A DNA stretch of 64,000 nucleotides from Membranipora membranacea (taxonomy: Eukaryota > Bryozoa > Gymnolaemata > Cheilostomatida > Membraniporidae), in the NCBI GenBank assembly GCA_914767715.1, contig OU612070.1, positions 3,179,501-3,243,500 on the forward strand, in the 5' to 3' direction. The position numbers and the translations under genes are program-made. Position 1 is the first letter of the stretch, and each line of letters starts with the position of its first letter. Under the pieces are notes generated by a model, which ran no database searches, had not been told where the DNA came from, and worked only from the letters and a program-made list of their open reading frames with translations. Positions 12,718-27,400 of this stretch are shown one piece after another.

Positions 12718-13910
12718 AGTATTAGGCGTAACATCATCATCGTACCACACATCAACCTTAACCAATCGGATTAGCAGGCTGTCTGAGAGGAACATTGTTT
12801 CATAGGAGGCAGACAATTACTAATGAACTAATGTATTGTAATACTTATACATTTACAACACCTTAGACAATAGGAAAGATCAATGTAGGGTGTTTGGCAA
12901 CTGAGACAGGTTGATGATTATAAGAAGATAAACATCTTTAAATTTATCACACCAAAAGGATGTGAAACTTTCACTAAAATGTAACCAAACATATTTCTTT
13001 TGAAAAATATACACTAATATTATGTATACCATACTAGTTCTTAGTATCTGATAGTATTTAAGAACAAACCATAACATCAGCTAATGGGAGCGACTCAACA
13101 GTAAAGCATAGGGCTCAAACTCGATCTCAGCTTCAACAGAAACGGACCACAATTTTTCTTTTCTCAATATACCTTGTGTTGTACCATCCGATTCATTTTC
13201 TAAAGCTGCACAATAGAATTTATCTGCTGTCTCAAAAGGAAGGCAGTAAGTACTGCTGAGTGCTGCACTATTAGTTTTGTGTGTGTGCCTATATTTTCAT
13301 CAAATCACCCTTGTTGGTTGAATGATTTGCTATGTCTAGTCGGGGTGTTTGGGACAATCTCCCGAACTCCCTGGTCCAGTACAGTGAGTGGTCTTCAATA
13401 TTTGTTGGAGTTGCTCATTATCCATGAGAGAGGAAACAACTCTCTACATAGCTTGTACTGATAAATTAGCAGGATAACATAATATACATGTATATCATTG
13501 ATTGACAGAACAGCTGTGGGCCAGCTGTATATGGGCCTCAGGGTTTTTCTCCCTGAAAGCTAATACCTCACCCAAAACCCTAAGTCAGTTGATCTACATG
13601 CCAGTTAGCAACATCTATGTTACCTATGTTGTCCTTTTCCATCCATTAAAGCTGAGATACATCATAACGGTTTCTATTCAGAATATTATTGTAAGAAGAA
13701 ACCATTATGATTTAGTTACTTGTATAGTGTAGTCAATGTATAAGTATTGTCCCATGAATTCCTTACAGATAAACATAAATATTTGCCAATTTGTTGTTTT
13801 AATAGTTCTGAGTTATAAATTAAATTATGGTGTGTCAGTAACATTAATCATTATAGCAATGATCTACTTGTGGTATGTTAATATGGTGATCTTTGAGAAG
13901 ATTGTTTATT
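12718..13910. other. Convergent intergenic region (3' UTRs)
   Basis: This lies between the stop codons of ADAM10 (plus) and the large receptor (minus), so it should hold both 3' ends. I found no canonical AATAAA close downstream of ADAM10. An ATTAAA on the minus strand at 13798-13803, about 110 nt past the receptor stop, is a possible polyadenylation signal. Open frames at 13279-13732 look like chance. No further gene is supported. Confidence 0.45.
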
Positions 13911-15449
13911 TCAGTTTGCTAGTTTGCGATGAAGTGTCTGCTTCATATACTTCTGTTTCTTCTTTTCGCTTCCACTCTTTGGTTTTATCTTACCTGCTCT
14001 CGCGCCTTTCCTCAAATCCTTCAGAAGTGGAGCGTCTAAGAACGGTATATTCAGTCTGCTCCATTCTGATGGAGTGATCTTATTGAATTTGAGATTCAAA
14101 TTTAATAGTTTGAGGTCTTTTTTTCTGTGTTGCGGAATGATCACTGCTTTACGAGTATCTTTCTTCTTTGGGTTCTTGATTGTCTTTATCATGGATAAAG
14201 TAAACTCTTCTTTGTCAGGCAATATCTCTGGTAAGAAGTGACGACAAATATTTGAAATAATGATCTAGTATGCTGTAAACGTTTTAATTGAGCCATTTTG
14301 GCGTATGATATTGGGCTGGATGGTTTTGATATTAAACTTAGTCAATATATTAACATTTGTATATTGGGTTGGATATCATTTATAACACAACAACATTTTT
14401 CTCACAGCCAACAATAAGTTTGATTCTGGTTTATGATAACTCACTCAGAGAAGGATAGGGAAATTGCAGCTCAAGTTACCCAGGAATCACAACTACAGCT
14501 GTCCCTGCATACATAAATAATTGAATACATAAATCTCAATATAACATGACACACTTTTTGATTTGTATGACAAACTACATCGTACCTCTCAAGGTAGCAA
14601 CTTTGACGTCCGGTGCAGCTGTACTCAGTAGCCTCTCTAGTGACTTGACCATATCATTCAGCACTTCTCTCTGACTTATCCTATTACCGACAGCTGCACT
14701 CTCTTCTAGGGCAGCATCTAATTCTGACCCCCTGCTGAGGACTGCGCTGTTAACAGCGAGGATTTTCTGTATCTCCCTGCTATCCTCACTTAAAAAAGGA
14801 CTGGTCACTTTCACCATGGGAAGAAAAACCTGCTGGCCGCTGTCAACTGATCCATCACCTGTTCCTCTTCTAGGGAAGACGATATGAGCGCTGCTCGGCA
14901 TCGACATTCTATATGCTTCAGCAATAGATTTCTTCAAGTTTTCTGCGATTGATTTGGTTTTTGTTCTGCGTCTCAGCTCATGAGCCAACTCAAACATTTC
15001 TGATGAACCGTAAAAAGTAAAGTCATCGAAGCAGTCACTGTCTCTTAGAAATCTACTCGGTACTTTGTAGAGTTGTCCCGCTCCGTCTATAGCCAGACAG
15101 TAGTTACTCTCAACTCTCATTACCGTCATCTTTGAAATGAAAAAAATATAGGTAGATGATAAACTAGAATGACTGCAACAGGAATTCAGCAGAATTAAAA
15201 AAAAATTGGATTATTTTTACAAAGTCGTGTGGTCATGCGTTAAATTGTGATACCACTGATCAGGTCGGCCTCTTACCGGCATGGAAAATTCACTCCAAAA
15301 GGAGCCTTCAGTGAGGTCCACTGATCTCTTAGCCCTCCATCTAGCATAATAATATCCAAATAACGCTACGGCGATAATGAATAGTAAGAACGGCAGTAGA
15401 GCTAGTACTAGAGGAACCACCATTTCATGACTCCAAGAAAATACTCTGG
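13911..15449 (-). other. Receptor exons 38-40: membrane helix and unrecognised basic cytoplasmic domain
   Basis: Exon 38 encodes one hydrophobic helix (MVVPLVLALLPFLLFIIAV, about residues 2205-2228) followed by ARWRAKR, a normal stop-transfer. Without splicing, the frame would stop 20 codons after the donor at 15277. Exon 39 (544 bp) begins with an in-frame ATG directly after its acceptor, so it could also start a separate short gene. Exon 40 is lysine-rich, with clusters NPKKKDTRK and KPKSGSEKKKQK that look like nuclear-localisation signals. No phosphatase, kinase, ITAM or death domain is visible. Confidence 0.6.
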
Positions 15450-18400
15450 CTACAAAAGAAAATTTGGAATAAAAATGATTACCTTATGGGTTTTTGATGG
15501 CCGCCAACTTTATGCTACATAATGAGTTTCTTATTATTAATAATAATCTGTTTGCAAAGCAAAATTCTTGTGTGAACAAAATGAGACTAAGCATTGGCCC
15601 TATCCAAGACTAATTATATGTGTATTTAATTGATGTAAAAAGTTGAATGATGTAAACAAGTAAAATTGATGTAAAATATGTTGAATCAATTCCAGATTGA
15701 ACTTCTGATTCCCACCTGTATACACAACCCTCGAACATGCAGAATCGAGATGTGCATCCTCTGTGAAAGCTCTGAACTTGATACAGTAAGCTTTTCCAGG
15801 TCTGAGTGGACCATTACAGAAAGTTTTGCCAAGCTGTTTGTAACAAGTCCTATAAAAAAAGGTAGAGATATTCATTCATCCTCAAAATTTATTCGCTGTT
15901 TAAGATTTTGCCAGACACACAACTAAACACCTTAAACCCAAGATACTTCTACAACCACCACCACTCCCACAACCAGTACAACATAAACCACTCATGCAAC
16001 AGCAGACCCAATGTTGCATACTTGCCCATCACCAATCCTTGTTAACACTGCCTCCTGCCCAAGAGATGCAGACTGATTGAGGATAACTTCTGGGTTCACC
16101 CTTTGTATTGTTGTAGCTGATGAAGTCAAGTTTGTTTCTCTTTTTATTCGTTCGGTAGAGTTACCAGATTCAGCAATGATGATCAGACGATCATCAAACA
16201 GATTAGAGATAGGGAACGCCTGATAGGGAGACATAACTGCTCTCTCATCAAGATCAGGAGAGTAGAGCTGCAAACATGGACACTGTACTGTAACTAATAT
16301 CTGACTGAATATAATTTCAAGTGATAGTGCAGTCCAGTTTTGCGGGAAAACAAAGACGTCTGAATAATGGTGTCACAGAATTCACTTTTGAAGTTGCAAC
16401 ATCTGTTGTTGGGGTGTTAATCTTTGTGCAAGATCGGCTGAGGATGATGGCATGATTTTAATCTATGATGTATATTATATATACTTTTATAGACAGTTTT
16501 CTGAGCTCTTATTTATGCCTCAATTCTGAGTTGTCCTCTCTCCAGTTTGGTACTTTTAACCCACGCCGCATAGGAGAAACCTGCTAAAAGAGGGTTATAT
16601 TGAAAACCGCTAATGTTAGGATAAAAATGATTTTTGATTCAGAGTCAGCACTATTGAAAACCCTGTGAGACAGGGTTTCCAAATCATTGGAGGCTTGAAT
16701 GTTGATAAATCTTATTTTTAGTGACGAAACTCGTGAAATATTCTGCCAAATTGTCCGCAAAACAGGCGGAAAATGCTATAATTGACTATCCTAATTATTT
16801 CCCAAACTATGTCCATATGAGTTTTCAATGTTTCAGATTCTGAATCAAAGATAATTTTTATCCTATTATAAGCGATTTTCAAGATAACCCTCTTTTTTTC
16901 CAGCACGTTTTTCCTATGCAGCGTGGTTTAAAAGTACCAAACTGGAGAGAGGACAACTACAAATTGAAGCCTAAATCAGAGCTCAGAAAACTGTCTTTTG
17001 GCAACCAAAGTCATCTCATTCGAAATGTTTTGCACTCAGTGCCGGAAAAAAAAAAGATTTTAAAATTAAAATTATTGCTGAGCGTTATTTATACGTCAGG
17101 CTTTTTGCTGCCAGAGGAACAGTTAGATTGTAGCAGTGCACAAACACCAACATAAACATGTTAACTAAACGCTCACATGTGAAATGTAACAATAGCTTGC
17201 ACTAAAGTATGCACCATAAAGAAAAATGATCCGAAACAATTATTTTATTTTGTTATATATATCAATGTCTTTGGTGTCATTTTAGCCAACCCAATGAGCT
17301 AAGCACATTGGTAATTTCACTGAAAGCAAAATTAATTAGGATTTAAATGATACCTGATTGTAGGTTGGTAGAGTCCTTGATAAGTTACCATCATACACTT
17401 GCCTCTCGACCCATGGGTTTATCTCACAAACAATAATGCTGAACCCAATTATATAACCGTTATCGTGAGTGAAATACTGTCTGAATGCCATATCCACTGT
17501 ACTGGAGTATTGCAATCATAAAGCCAGTTAAACACCTATACAACTATGTACGGAGGAGAATAATAATATTGCATAAAAATATAAAGTTTGCCTCTAAAGA
17601 GTTGATGTCCTCTATTGGCAAAATCTTTATGTGTTTGTGATGAATACTATTCTTCATGTGATGTTTCCGCTGTCATTAGGATTGTATCTGAGCCTAACAT
17701 CTCAAAAATATATATTCATTTGAACTCACCTTTCTGTGATAGTTATGTTCCAGGTCACACTAGATGACCAGGGTATGAACCGAGGTGTCAAGGACACAAG
17801 TTTCACGCCATCACTTAGTGCAGGTGTTTCACTGAGAATTGTTACCAGCATCGGAGGATTATCACTAATTATATCTACAGGGTCCTCTACACTCCTCAGC
17901 TATAAAAGAACAGTGAGAAAAAGGTGAGAAGGTCCTGCTATTCCAATCACATCAGGGTATCATACCTAAAAATTGGATAGACCTTTTATTAACACAATTA
18001 GAACATTAGCTATAATACGTTTCAAAGTAGCTTTAAAAAAAAGCTCTTGAAACAGATGGCACTTACATTGACTTGATATGTTAATCCTGGGTAGACCTGA
18101 AATGTGTTCTGTTGTATGCCTGACGAGTCCACCGTCCAGTTGAATGCTATATCTCGTCTTGTTGAGGTGTAGCTATTGTAACCTGTATAAGGATAGTAAA
18201 TCCAGCCTTTTTCCATTACTCACTCACACAATTTATTTACGTGCTTGGCCATCTCATTTTTCTGTCTGCAGGTGTCTGACCTTATGCTTGATTGAACAGA
18301 AACCTTAATGATACTGTGGTGGTCATGAGTTGACCTGATCAGCAAAAGTACCTGAGTAATCAGGTAAGCACGAGCTTACCTGAGTAATCAGGTAAGCACG

Positions 18401-21400
18401 AGCTTATCCAATGTTGTCAACTAAACGGACAGCACCGCCTTACTACTTTATCTATCTATGTCCTTAGATGTGGTTTCATATCATTTGAACATGGAAATGT
18501 TTTCCCACTTGAGTTGACCTGATAACTTTGTTAGGACTCACCATCAAATGAGAGGGTGTAGTTAACCTGCACACCATCATAAGCTTTCGTTTGAACAAAC
18601 ACAACTTCGACGAGCCCGCCACTATCCAACAATTCAACTTTCAGATCATACTTACAAAAATAATAAACAATAGTAAATGACCTGGCAGTATGCCAATATG
18701 TTGAAGAAAATCAGAAACAGAAGCAATGTCAAAGCATATTACAAGTCCGAATTGTCTCCTGCTAGCAAGCATTGAATGTTTTGTGTGTTTTCATATTTTA
18801 GTACATATATAGTACAGCACTTACATATGAGACCTGTTTGACACAGTAGAGGTTTGACGCCTCTTGATCCCACTCTCCTCTGATTGTACAAGTTAAGATT
18901 CTTGATGTCAGATCAGGAGTCCCGGGAAGGTTGTATTTCAGCACACAGTTGATCTCTATTTGATCTTGATACTCATAGAAGTCAGCCAGAGAGATGTTTA
19001 TGACACCAACACCAAGAGCCGGCTGCGGACATCTGACAGCTGAAATATATCATGAATATTTGTCTGGCAAAGTCTAAAGGTTTGACTGGGAAACAATTAT
19101 GAAGTGTTCCAATTAAAGAGTTGCACAATTTTGGTAGGAAAACTGTATGTTCTTTGGTTTGGTGATTGAGTCTTAAATCTCACATTTGGAGCATTGCAAT
19201 TGCATTGCATTCTTGAAATGACTATTAAGTTTCTATAAATATTTCAAGGAGTATCTCCTTGATTATTTCAACTGCTAAGTGAGTAATTGAGTAGGAACGC
19301 TGGCAACATACACAAGTCATTCATAACTTACGCACACAAGTAGGAGGATTGGAGGACCATGTTTTGTTGGCTTGGCATTCAATCTCTACTGCTTCAAGTC
19401 TAGTAACCTGGTCAATATGACCCTGAGCACAGAGGTAGATCACTCTATCTCCATAAAGGAATTCAGTTCCGTCTTGTTTATCAATGTTCACTCCCTCCCC
19501 TGGATCTCCACAGTTGACTCCTATTAACGATAAATATAAATATGTAAGATATAATACATGTACAGTATATACTCGGATGGCATATAAACATGCGTAATAT
19601 AGAATTATGCACACTTTATAATTGAGTACAATATATTACATATGTTATAATTATGATAAAAAACATTGACTGAGTGACACGATGCTTATTTTAATGTTGG
19701 GACCTGGCACCAATGCATATTATTATTGAGGCACTGCTCTGATCTGCTCTCTGCTCTTCTGGATATGCATCTATACTGCATTTGGCTTAACCTCATATGG
19801 ATATTTAATTGATCCTACAGATGAACCTTGAGTGGAAACCTATTTTGATATTGTGGTATGAATAAAAACATTGCAAAAATGGACTGTCTGATCTTAAAAT
19901 TCGGTTCATTCAGCACACCGGGTTTAAATTTAACACAAGTATGTGGTATTGAATGTGTTTCAAGGATGGTTCAAACTTACGTAGACAACCATTTGGTGTT
20001 TGGGGATGCCAATTAGAGCCTCTGATGCATTGCAGATACTGCTCAAGAGATCCATCGGCTGTTTCGTACCCTGGGATGCAGAAGATGGTAATGTTATCAC
20101 CGTCTGAGACTTCCAAAGCGGTACTGTTGCCCTCTAGAATTGTAGTGTTGTCAGGAAATTCTGGAGGTTTTCGACAGAGTACAACTGGGATAAAAAAGAA
20201 ACCACTATTGTTAATAACTGTTGCCATCTATTGACTTCAAAAATAGATGTGTTGGTAATGTGCCTACACAATATCAATAACTGTGGTTAAAGTGTGTGAC
20301 ATTGCAGTAAAATGCGTGATTATTGCTACCTTTGAATACAGTGAGTTACCTATACAAAGACTGATGGATTTATCCCATCTCCCTGTCTCAAGACATTGAA
20401 CATTCAATTCTGTCTGGTTGGTGTCTCCAAATGCTCTGCCCTTCACACACTCCATACTCACTCTATCATCATACAAGTAGCCCGATGTGTTCCTGCTCAG
20501 GTGACTCACATTGTTAAGTGCAGGTATATCTTTCTTCAGATCGCCAGCGTTGATGTCAGGGCATCTGACAGCTGACAAAAGAAAAATGGTTTGTACTTAT
20601 ATCTGTCAGAAAGAGGCTCTATGAAAGCAGGCAGTGAACATTTTGAATATCATGTATGTAGTTGTGTGTTGAATCTTAGTCAGCAGTGGTGAGAATAAAA
20701 TTCTCATTTGCTGCTATAGACTATGTAGCTTTTTCATATTTCAGCTTCAATACATTTGGTTGCCGTGCCTACCCCAGCAGTCAACGACATCAGGGTACCA
20801 CTTCCCATCGACATCACATATTGATACTGTCTTAGTTGTATCTTCTGTGTCTCTGAGCAAAAATCCAGTATCACAGGTATGAGTGACTTTATCACCAAAC
20901 ACCAAAGGTAGAGTAAGCCAGGTTGGTACTGTGTAGCTTGAGTGATTTCCCTGAATCAAGTTTTCACATTCCACAACTATAAGAATCATTCATAAATGCG
21001 TTTGTGAGAATCCATACAAAAACAAGTTTTCTTACTGATATGACAGAATTTTGTTCAGTTTCTTTGAATGCAGCAGTTGTCCTCACAATATACCTGATGT
21101 GGAATGCTCACGATGAATAAAATGGAAAGGAAACTGATCTGAACATTGGCTATTTCACTAGAAAATAAAAAGAAGTTTGTGATCACCAGCCCGAGAAACT
21201 ACTAGCCTTGGATTGATGTTTTACCTACGTTGACATTCCAGTATTTCTGTGCTCCAGTTACCATCAGGTTTGCAAGTTGCTGTTAATGATCGGTTGGTAT
21301 TTGGCAGCTCAAATCCAGGTTTACAGCTCATTGAAAGTTGGTCTCCTGGTCTGTTTCCTGTTGTGTTCCGATCAGATCCTTGTCTATCGCCTTTTGATAA

Positions 21401-24400
21401 CATGATGAGGTAAGAGATAAGATTTCAAACTTGCATTGTACACTTGTGAAATGATATCAGCGATTCAAAAGTACTTCGTTCTAACTAACACAGATTTCTG
21501 AGATGAGGAATCCAATATGACTTGCAGACCTACGTACCAGGATCTAGACAGCACCTGCTCTGTTCTCTTGTGTTTCCAGCACAGGATCTTCCCCCACATG
21601 ATGGAGCTGGGTCTGTGCATGTCCTCACTCTATGCCTGTTCCTGTCTACATCACATGCTGTCCACTGCTGCCAAGTACTCCAGCTTCCTGCCAACCCCAG
21701 AAAGTAGTGAGCAAAATCTGGCTTATGAATGTGTGTCTTGACTATATATGAATGGGTCCCATAATTATGAGAGGGCCTTAATTTCTATGATATATTATGT
21801 TTCATAATGCTTACAAACGACATGCCACCAGTAGGGCTCTGTTCACCTAAGGAAATTCAATCTTTGAATACGAGCAGAACATGAGTAAAATAATGACTAC
21901 CTGGCTTGGAAACCCTACGTACCATTGACAACCAGATCATAATTCTCACAAACACCCTCGAGAGCTAGACTGCAGTTCTTCGAGACAATATTGACTGTGT
22001 TTGTCTGTGCACTATATTCTAGTGCTCTGCAAGATCCATTGCCTGTTGTGGCAGGGTCCCCTAAACAAAAAGAATGGTACATGTCAATAAATTTCTTCAT
22101 ACTCAGAGCATAAGCTTGATTCAATTTGTTACTTGCCATGTAATGTACTCTTCTATAACATAACCCATTAACAATGTTCTATGCTTACCATTTTCAATCC
22201 AAGTTGTGCTGCCTTCAAATATTTTGCCAGCTGTCATCAGATCTCTAAAGTACTCGGCCTCATCCAAAGAACTAATAGATGCCAGTGTGCCATTGGTGTG
22301 CTGACAGATATTATCAGATGTGGAGTGGTTAGCTATAACATTGTTGTGACCATAACAGTGTCCGCTCAATGAGCTTTCCTTTAAGTAAGAAACGTCCAAC
22401 TAAAAAGCAATACCAGAAAATACATTACTGCAATCTGGTATAGCAAGCCATCATTGAGGCAACAGAACACACGTACACACTACTATTTGCTTTAGTAAGT
22501 ATTTTCTGGTATACCTCTGGAATGCATTTGCTAGAACTTGAGAAGACTCTTTGTGGACAGCGGTAAATGACAAGTTCTTCCATGTTACTTAGATGATAGC
22601 CTTTGTTACAACCATAGTAGATCGCATCACCTATTCTCATAGTTCGTTTATTGCCAAATTGTGATCGATTTGTTTGTCCTAATATAAAGCCGTGCTTGTC
22701 AGCTGATGGTACAACACACCCACTATCTAAAAGAATGAAACGGTATTTAAAAACACCAATCTTAAAATCATTCAATTTGTAAAAGTAGCTTGACTTGGCA
22801 CCCAAATTACATGTTTGACTATTATTAATAACCTAAAAAAAATGCAATGAATTCATTTCAATCTAAAAATAAAGCTGATGTGTAGTAATGCTGATATAGG
22901 CCCTGGGAGTGAAGTCACACATATATATGCTTTAGAAATATTCAGTACATCGAGCAATTCGGACAGTCAGCACAGTCATGTAGTCATGTAGTCATGCCAA
23001 GAGCATCAAATGTGATATGTGGTGATCTTTTCGCAGGATTTGAATAGAAAGTGTAAACAGAAAGTGATTGTGATTGCCATCAGACCTCAGTTTTGAAGAA
23101 TTGTCTGTGAGTACACAGTGATTCTACTTTAAATAAGAATGCACAGTTAAATTGACACAGTGAAAGCAAACTTCACCCAAAAATTATTGGGGCCTTTTGT
23201 GCCAGTGTGAAATCTATGGTTTTGATGAAACCAAAAGAAAAACTTGTAAGGAATGTATCTCACATCATTGAAACTCACCACATCCACTGTATAGTCTATT
23301 ATTAATGTGTTCGACACCAATTTTCCAATACCCAGAATAATCATAATAAGAGCAAGAAATGGTTACAGCTGTGTTGTTGTTAGCCTGGTTATCTCTAACA
23401 GCACACATTCCCTGCATACTCGAACCATTCGCGAAGCCACCCGATGTAGAGATAATAACATTAGATGGTAGTTCGGCTTTGAGACAGCAATAATCATCAT
23501 ATCCTTCTTCATAGTGCTGGTAACGCAGATCTTTAACAAATTGAAATCATTGGATATCATATCACAGTTGAATAAAGTGACATCACTCCTCTGCCTGGCA
23601 ATTAAATTTTCCGGTTTCAAGTGGTAATCAACTCTATTACCTGCACTTCAAATATGTGGGATCAACAAATTAAATCAAATTCAAATGTTGTGCTAGCATA
23701 TCCCATCTAAGTTAACAATACCTTAACATTTAGGTATGGATGTATGACATAACAAAGTTTTATCTGAATTAATATTTGCTTTATTTATTAATTTATGTAA
23801 CAACTGAATAAATAAATAAGACAAAGTTCAGTTCAGTTGTGCTAGTCCCTAAACCAATGAACTAAACCTTTAGTTCATTGCCTAAACTGATCAGAAGGAT
23901 ATGTATAGAGGGGCACTGACATTTGAAACAGAGAACAATTGAATGGCAGAAGTCAAGAATTTATGATGTAAGACCTCTCACCACTGCATGCCGGACATGA
24001 TCCAAATTTATCTGAGCAATGCTGAATATAATGAGGCGAAGCTACCTCCTCCCCGTCACATGATATTACAGTCTCTAATGGTGTTCTGTCACTCCACTTC
24101 GAGGCTGATATGACTGCAGATACAAAAAATTTGCTTCATAAATTATAATTCAAGACAGAAAGAAACGCATGACATCCTATCCTACTAGTAACACTTATGG
24201 AGCAGCACATAACAATATAAGTCCATTGGTGTTTTAGTATGACAATACTATCAGTCCATCCTAATCATCATCGCTATAATGCCAGCTACCACAAATATGC
24301 ATTTTGTACTACTGGGTATGATGTTTCTCCTCTTTATGCACAATTGTTTAATGCCATCCAAAGCATAGAGGCTGAAGTTATTGGTTAAGTTCGGCTACGC

Positions 24401-27400
24401 AATGACTGTTTCACATGAATTCAGTGTGACTCACCCTACTGTATACCTACTGTTAGTTTTCCTTACACCTGCACTTGCTGATTGATGAACCCATATGCTC
24501 TTAAATGTTAATTATTTATGTGGGAGAGAAATTCTCAACTCTAACTTTCGGAGCACTTTTTTGCGTGACACAAATCATCACTCACATCTAGTTCTCAATT
24601 TACACATAATATGATGTGAAGCACTGAAGTCAGTTGTGTTAGTCATCACAAATCCTGTACTAGAATTCCTCTTATAAACCACTTGGACGTTGATGTCTGC
24701 AAAGGGATAATGTAGGAAGATATAAGAAGGATCTCCGACTATTTTGATGGAATGATGGTATGGATATATATTGAAGATATAAGTCTTTTAAAAATTGGGT
24801 TATGTGAGCTCTCTGCTAAATTTAGTGAGATATCCACCCGCCCAAATTTTACTTTGAACATGAATACAACATCCATTCTGTATAAAGAGTATATCGGTGT
24901 AGAGGTAGAAACGATAACAGTTATACCAGCTAGGCAGGGCATTGTAAAATACAGATAAATATGTTCATGGGGCTCAGTTTCAAAGACATCTATATGAGGG
25001 TATGACGATTTTTTTTCTGCTGCCAATTAGAAATTAATGTTCTCACCTATCCGGATCCAGTAAGAATGACCAGAAGTAAAAGCGCTCAATGCATGCATGG
25101 CAAACTCCACCTCAGATTCATCGACAAAAGTATCGCTCATTCTAGGCTGCTGCGTGCTGCAATAATCTGACATTTGATTGTGATTCCCTGAATAGTTTGA
25201 GAGGCTGTAGCAGGAGCAGTTGGTTGTAGGCGCACCAAAACATATCAAGTCTGGAAAATAACATATAAAACGTCAAACGGCTCAAAGAAACTGCAAAAAT
25301 GCAATAATGTCAGTTGCATTTTGCAGTTTCTTAAAAACTAACTGGAATTATCAGTTTTCAGAAACTAATAATTGCAGTTATTAGTTTTAGCAATACTAAT
25401 AACTGAAACTATTCATGAGTCTGTTAACAGGCTTCATGAAGTGTTTGCTGTTGCAGATTTTCACAGAACAATACCAGTCGACACCAGTTGAATAACTGGC
25501 TATTGCTCTAGCAGCACAGACAGAATTCGATGATCAAAATTCATAAGGCCTTTAAGAAGTCTACTGTATTCTACCCATTTGATAGTATGGTAGTTGCGTA
25601 TGCATCAGTTCCAGATTTAATCCGTAATATATGACTCCATAGAGACAGCGATTTCCTAAACCCCAGAGAAGTTCATGTTTTCTTCAGTTTATTTTACACA
25701 GTTGACTTGATTAAAGCTAGCGCTTAGTTTTTGGCTAGTTGAGCATATGAAGTAGAATTGATTTAAATTCAGAGATTTCCAGCCTGTGTGAAGTAGCAAA
25801 TACTTTACTCCTCTAGGGCTGATTTATAATGAGGGAATGGTGGTAAACACTCAATATACTGAGCAATAGATCTGATACATGTTTACATACGTCGTCAGAT
25901 ATTTACCTGATGGTGGCACACAGGTTATATTGACATGAGGGCCCTTCAGGGCTTGTGAGGTCCTGTTCATAATTCTTCCCCCATCAGTAAAATTTCTGAC
26001 CGCTAAGAGCTGTATAGGAACTCCATCTAAATCACAACGCTCAGACTTGTCAGTATCTGCAATGTATCAATATAACTTCTTAGTACACTTCTTTAATACA
26101 CTAAGAGTATCATAAACAATTTTTTTTCAAATAGAATGCAATGACTAACTATCTGTGGGAAGAGAGGTGCTGAACTCATTACTTCATCTCAGCACTCTGT
26201 AACGTATTGTACCAATATTTATGAAAGAAAATGCATCTAATTTACTTAAGTCTTACTTTGTGCATGGACTTACTTGTAACACAGAAGTCATGGAAACAAT
26301 AATGTATATCATTACAGTATTCATGAATCCCTTGACAGGCAGAAAATGTTCCAGTTCTGGAGTCCACTGTCACAAGAGCATCAGTTTGAGTATGAGACTC
26401 CCCACTGCAGCATCCCAGTGAATAGAAGTCATAGACATTTAGAACCTCATTGACTGTGATGTCCGCAAACTTAAAAAGAATAGATACTAATAATTGAAAT
26501 ATATATTTATCATTGTTATGCATTGCCTCCATCAATTGAATTAAGTTACACAGTAAATAGTAAAACATTAATGAGAAAACATTGCACAGCTCGATTGTCT
26601 ATGAATGTGAGTCTAATACTGTGCATGAATATTTTATCTGAAATAAATGACTAATCATGATCAATATATTTTTAATGTTCAATTGTCAATGTGCTATATT
26701 TGATGACTAAGCTTTGGCTAATGGCTTTTTGCTGAATGAGTTTTTTGTGGACAATGAATAATGTCAGCAACTAAGGAATTTCTATTGTGAATGATATTTG
26801 TACAGTGCCAAATGAAATTTAGAGAGCGGATAGTAGATAGCGTTTAAAAAGTGCATTATAGCAGCAAAAATCATTCTGATGCCAAACCTGGCTAAAAATG
26901 TTACACATATACAGATATCCACTTTACCGTCTGAGGAAAAAATAACTTTGAAAGTTTACAGAGATCTCTCTTCATGAAATTGCTCTTTGTAAATTAAGGC
27001 TTTTCAAACACGTGCTTGAAGTAAAGGTTAAACTGACCGGAGGAAGTAACCTTGTGATAACTGAAACTACCATTCTTTCCATTGAAAATCTAGTTGTAAT
27101 CAAAAACTTCTAGTGCAATCATAGAGATACTTCAATTAGCAAAAAAAAACGATTCACCCGTATAATGATTTGAAAAATGTTGTTTTTACTAACCTTAATC
27201 CATACGGAAATCCCTCACGTGTCTTCACGCAAGGACTCTCCATTCTTATGAGCAAAAACTGTCAACTTCAATACTTGATAACTCTCTTTTAATGGCCCTG
27301 AAAGGGCCAATGTTTCGGCTATTTTAGAGCTTGTATATTGAGTGATTGTAGCCAACTTTAAACTTGTGAATACATTAAGATGATGTGGATGCCTTCACAC

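Larger units (their letters stand above)
15716..18650 (-). other. Receptor exons 32-37: fibronectin-III-like segments with an RPTP-type membrane-proximal end
   Basis: Exons 32-35 read as beta-strand-rich FN3-like segments (NYTLSF, GLTYQVN, WSSSVTWNITITE). The last segments carry the signature seen just outside the membrane in receptor tyrosine phosphatases: IGDG, then FCNGPLRPGKAYCIKFRAFTED. Exon 36 contains RIKR (16139-16150), a furin consensus, about 90 residues before the membrane helix. Exon 37 has two acceptor choices; 15833 keeps phase, 15857 would not. Confidence 0.65.

Noticed and set aside
13279-14077. Plus open frames near the receptor 3' end
   Set aside because: They overlap 3' UTR and the receptor's last exon; composition is random-looking.
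21517-21741. Plus-strand open frames with cysteines
   Set aside because: They overlie the thrombospondin-repeat exon, which has clear splice sites, phase and motifs on the minus strand.
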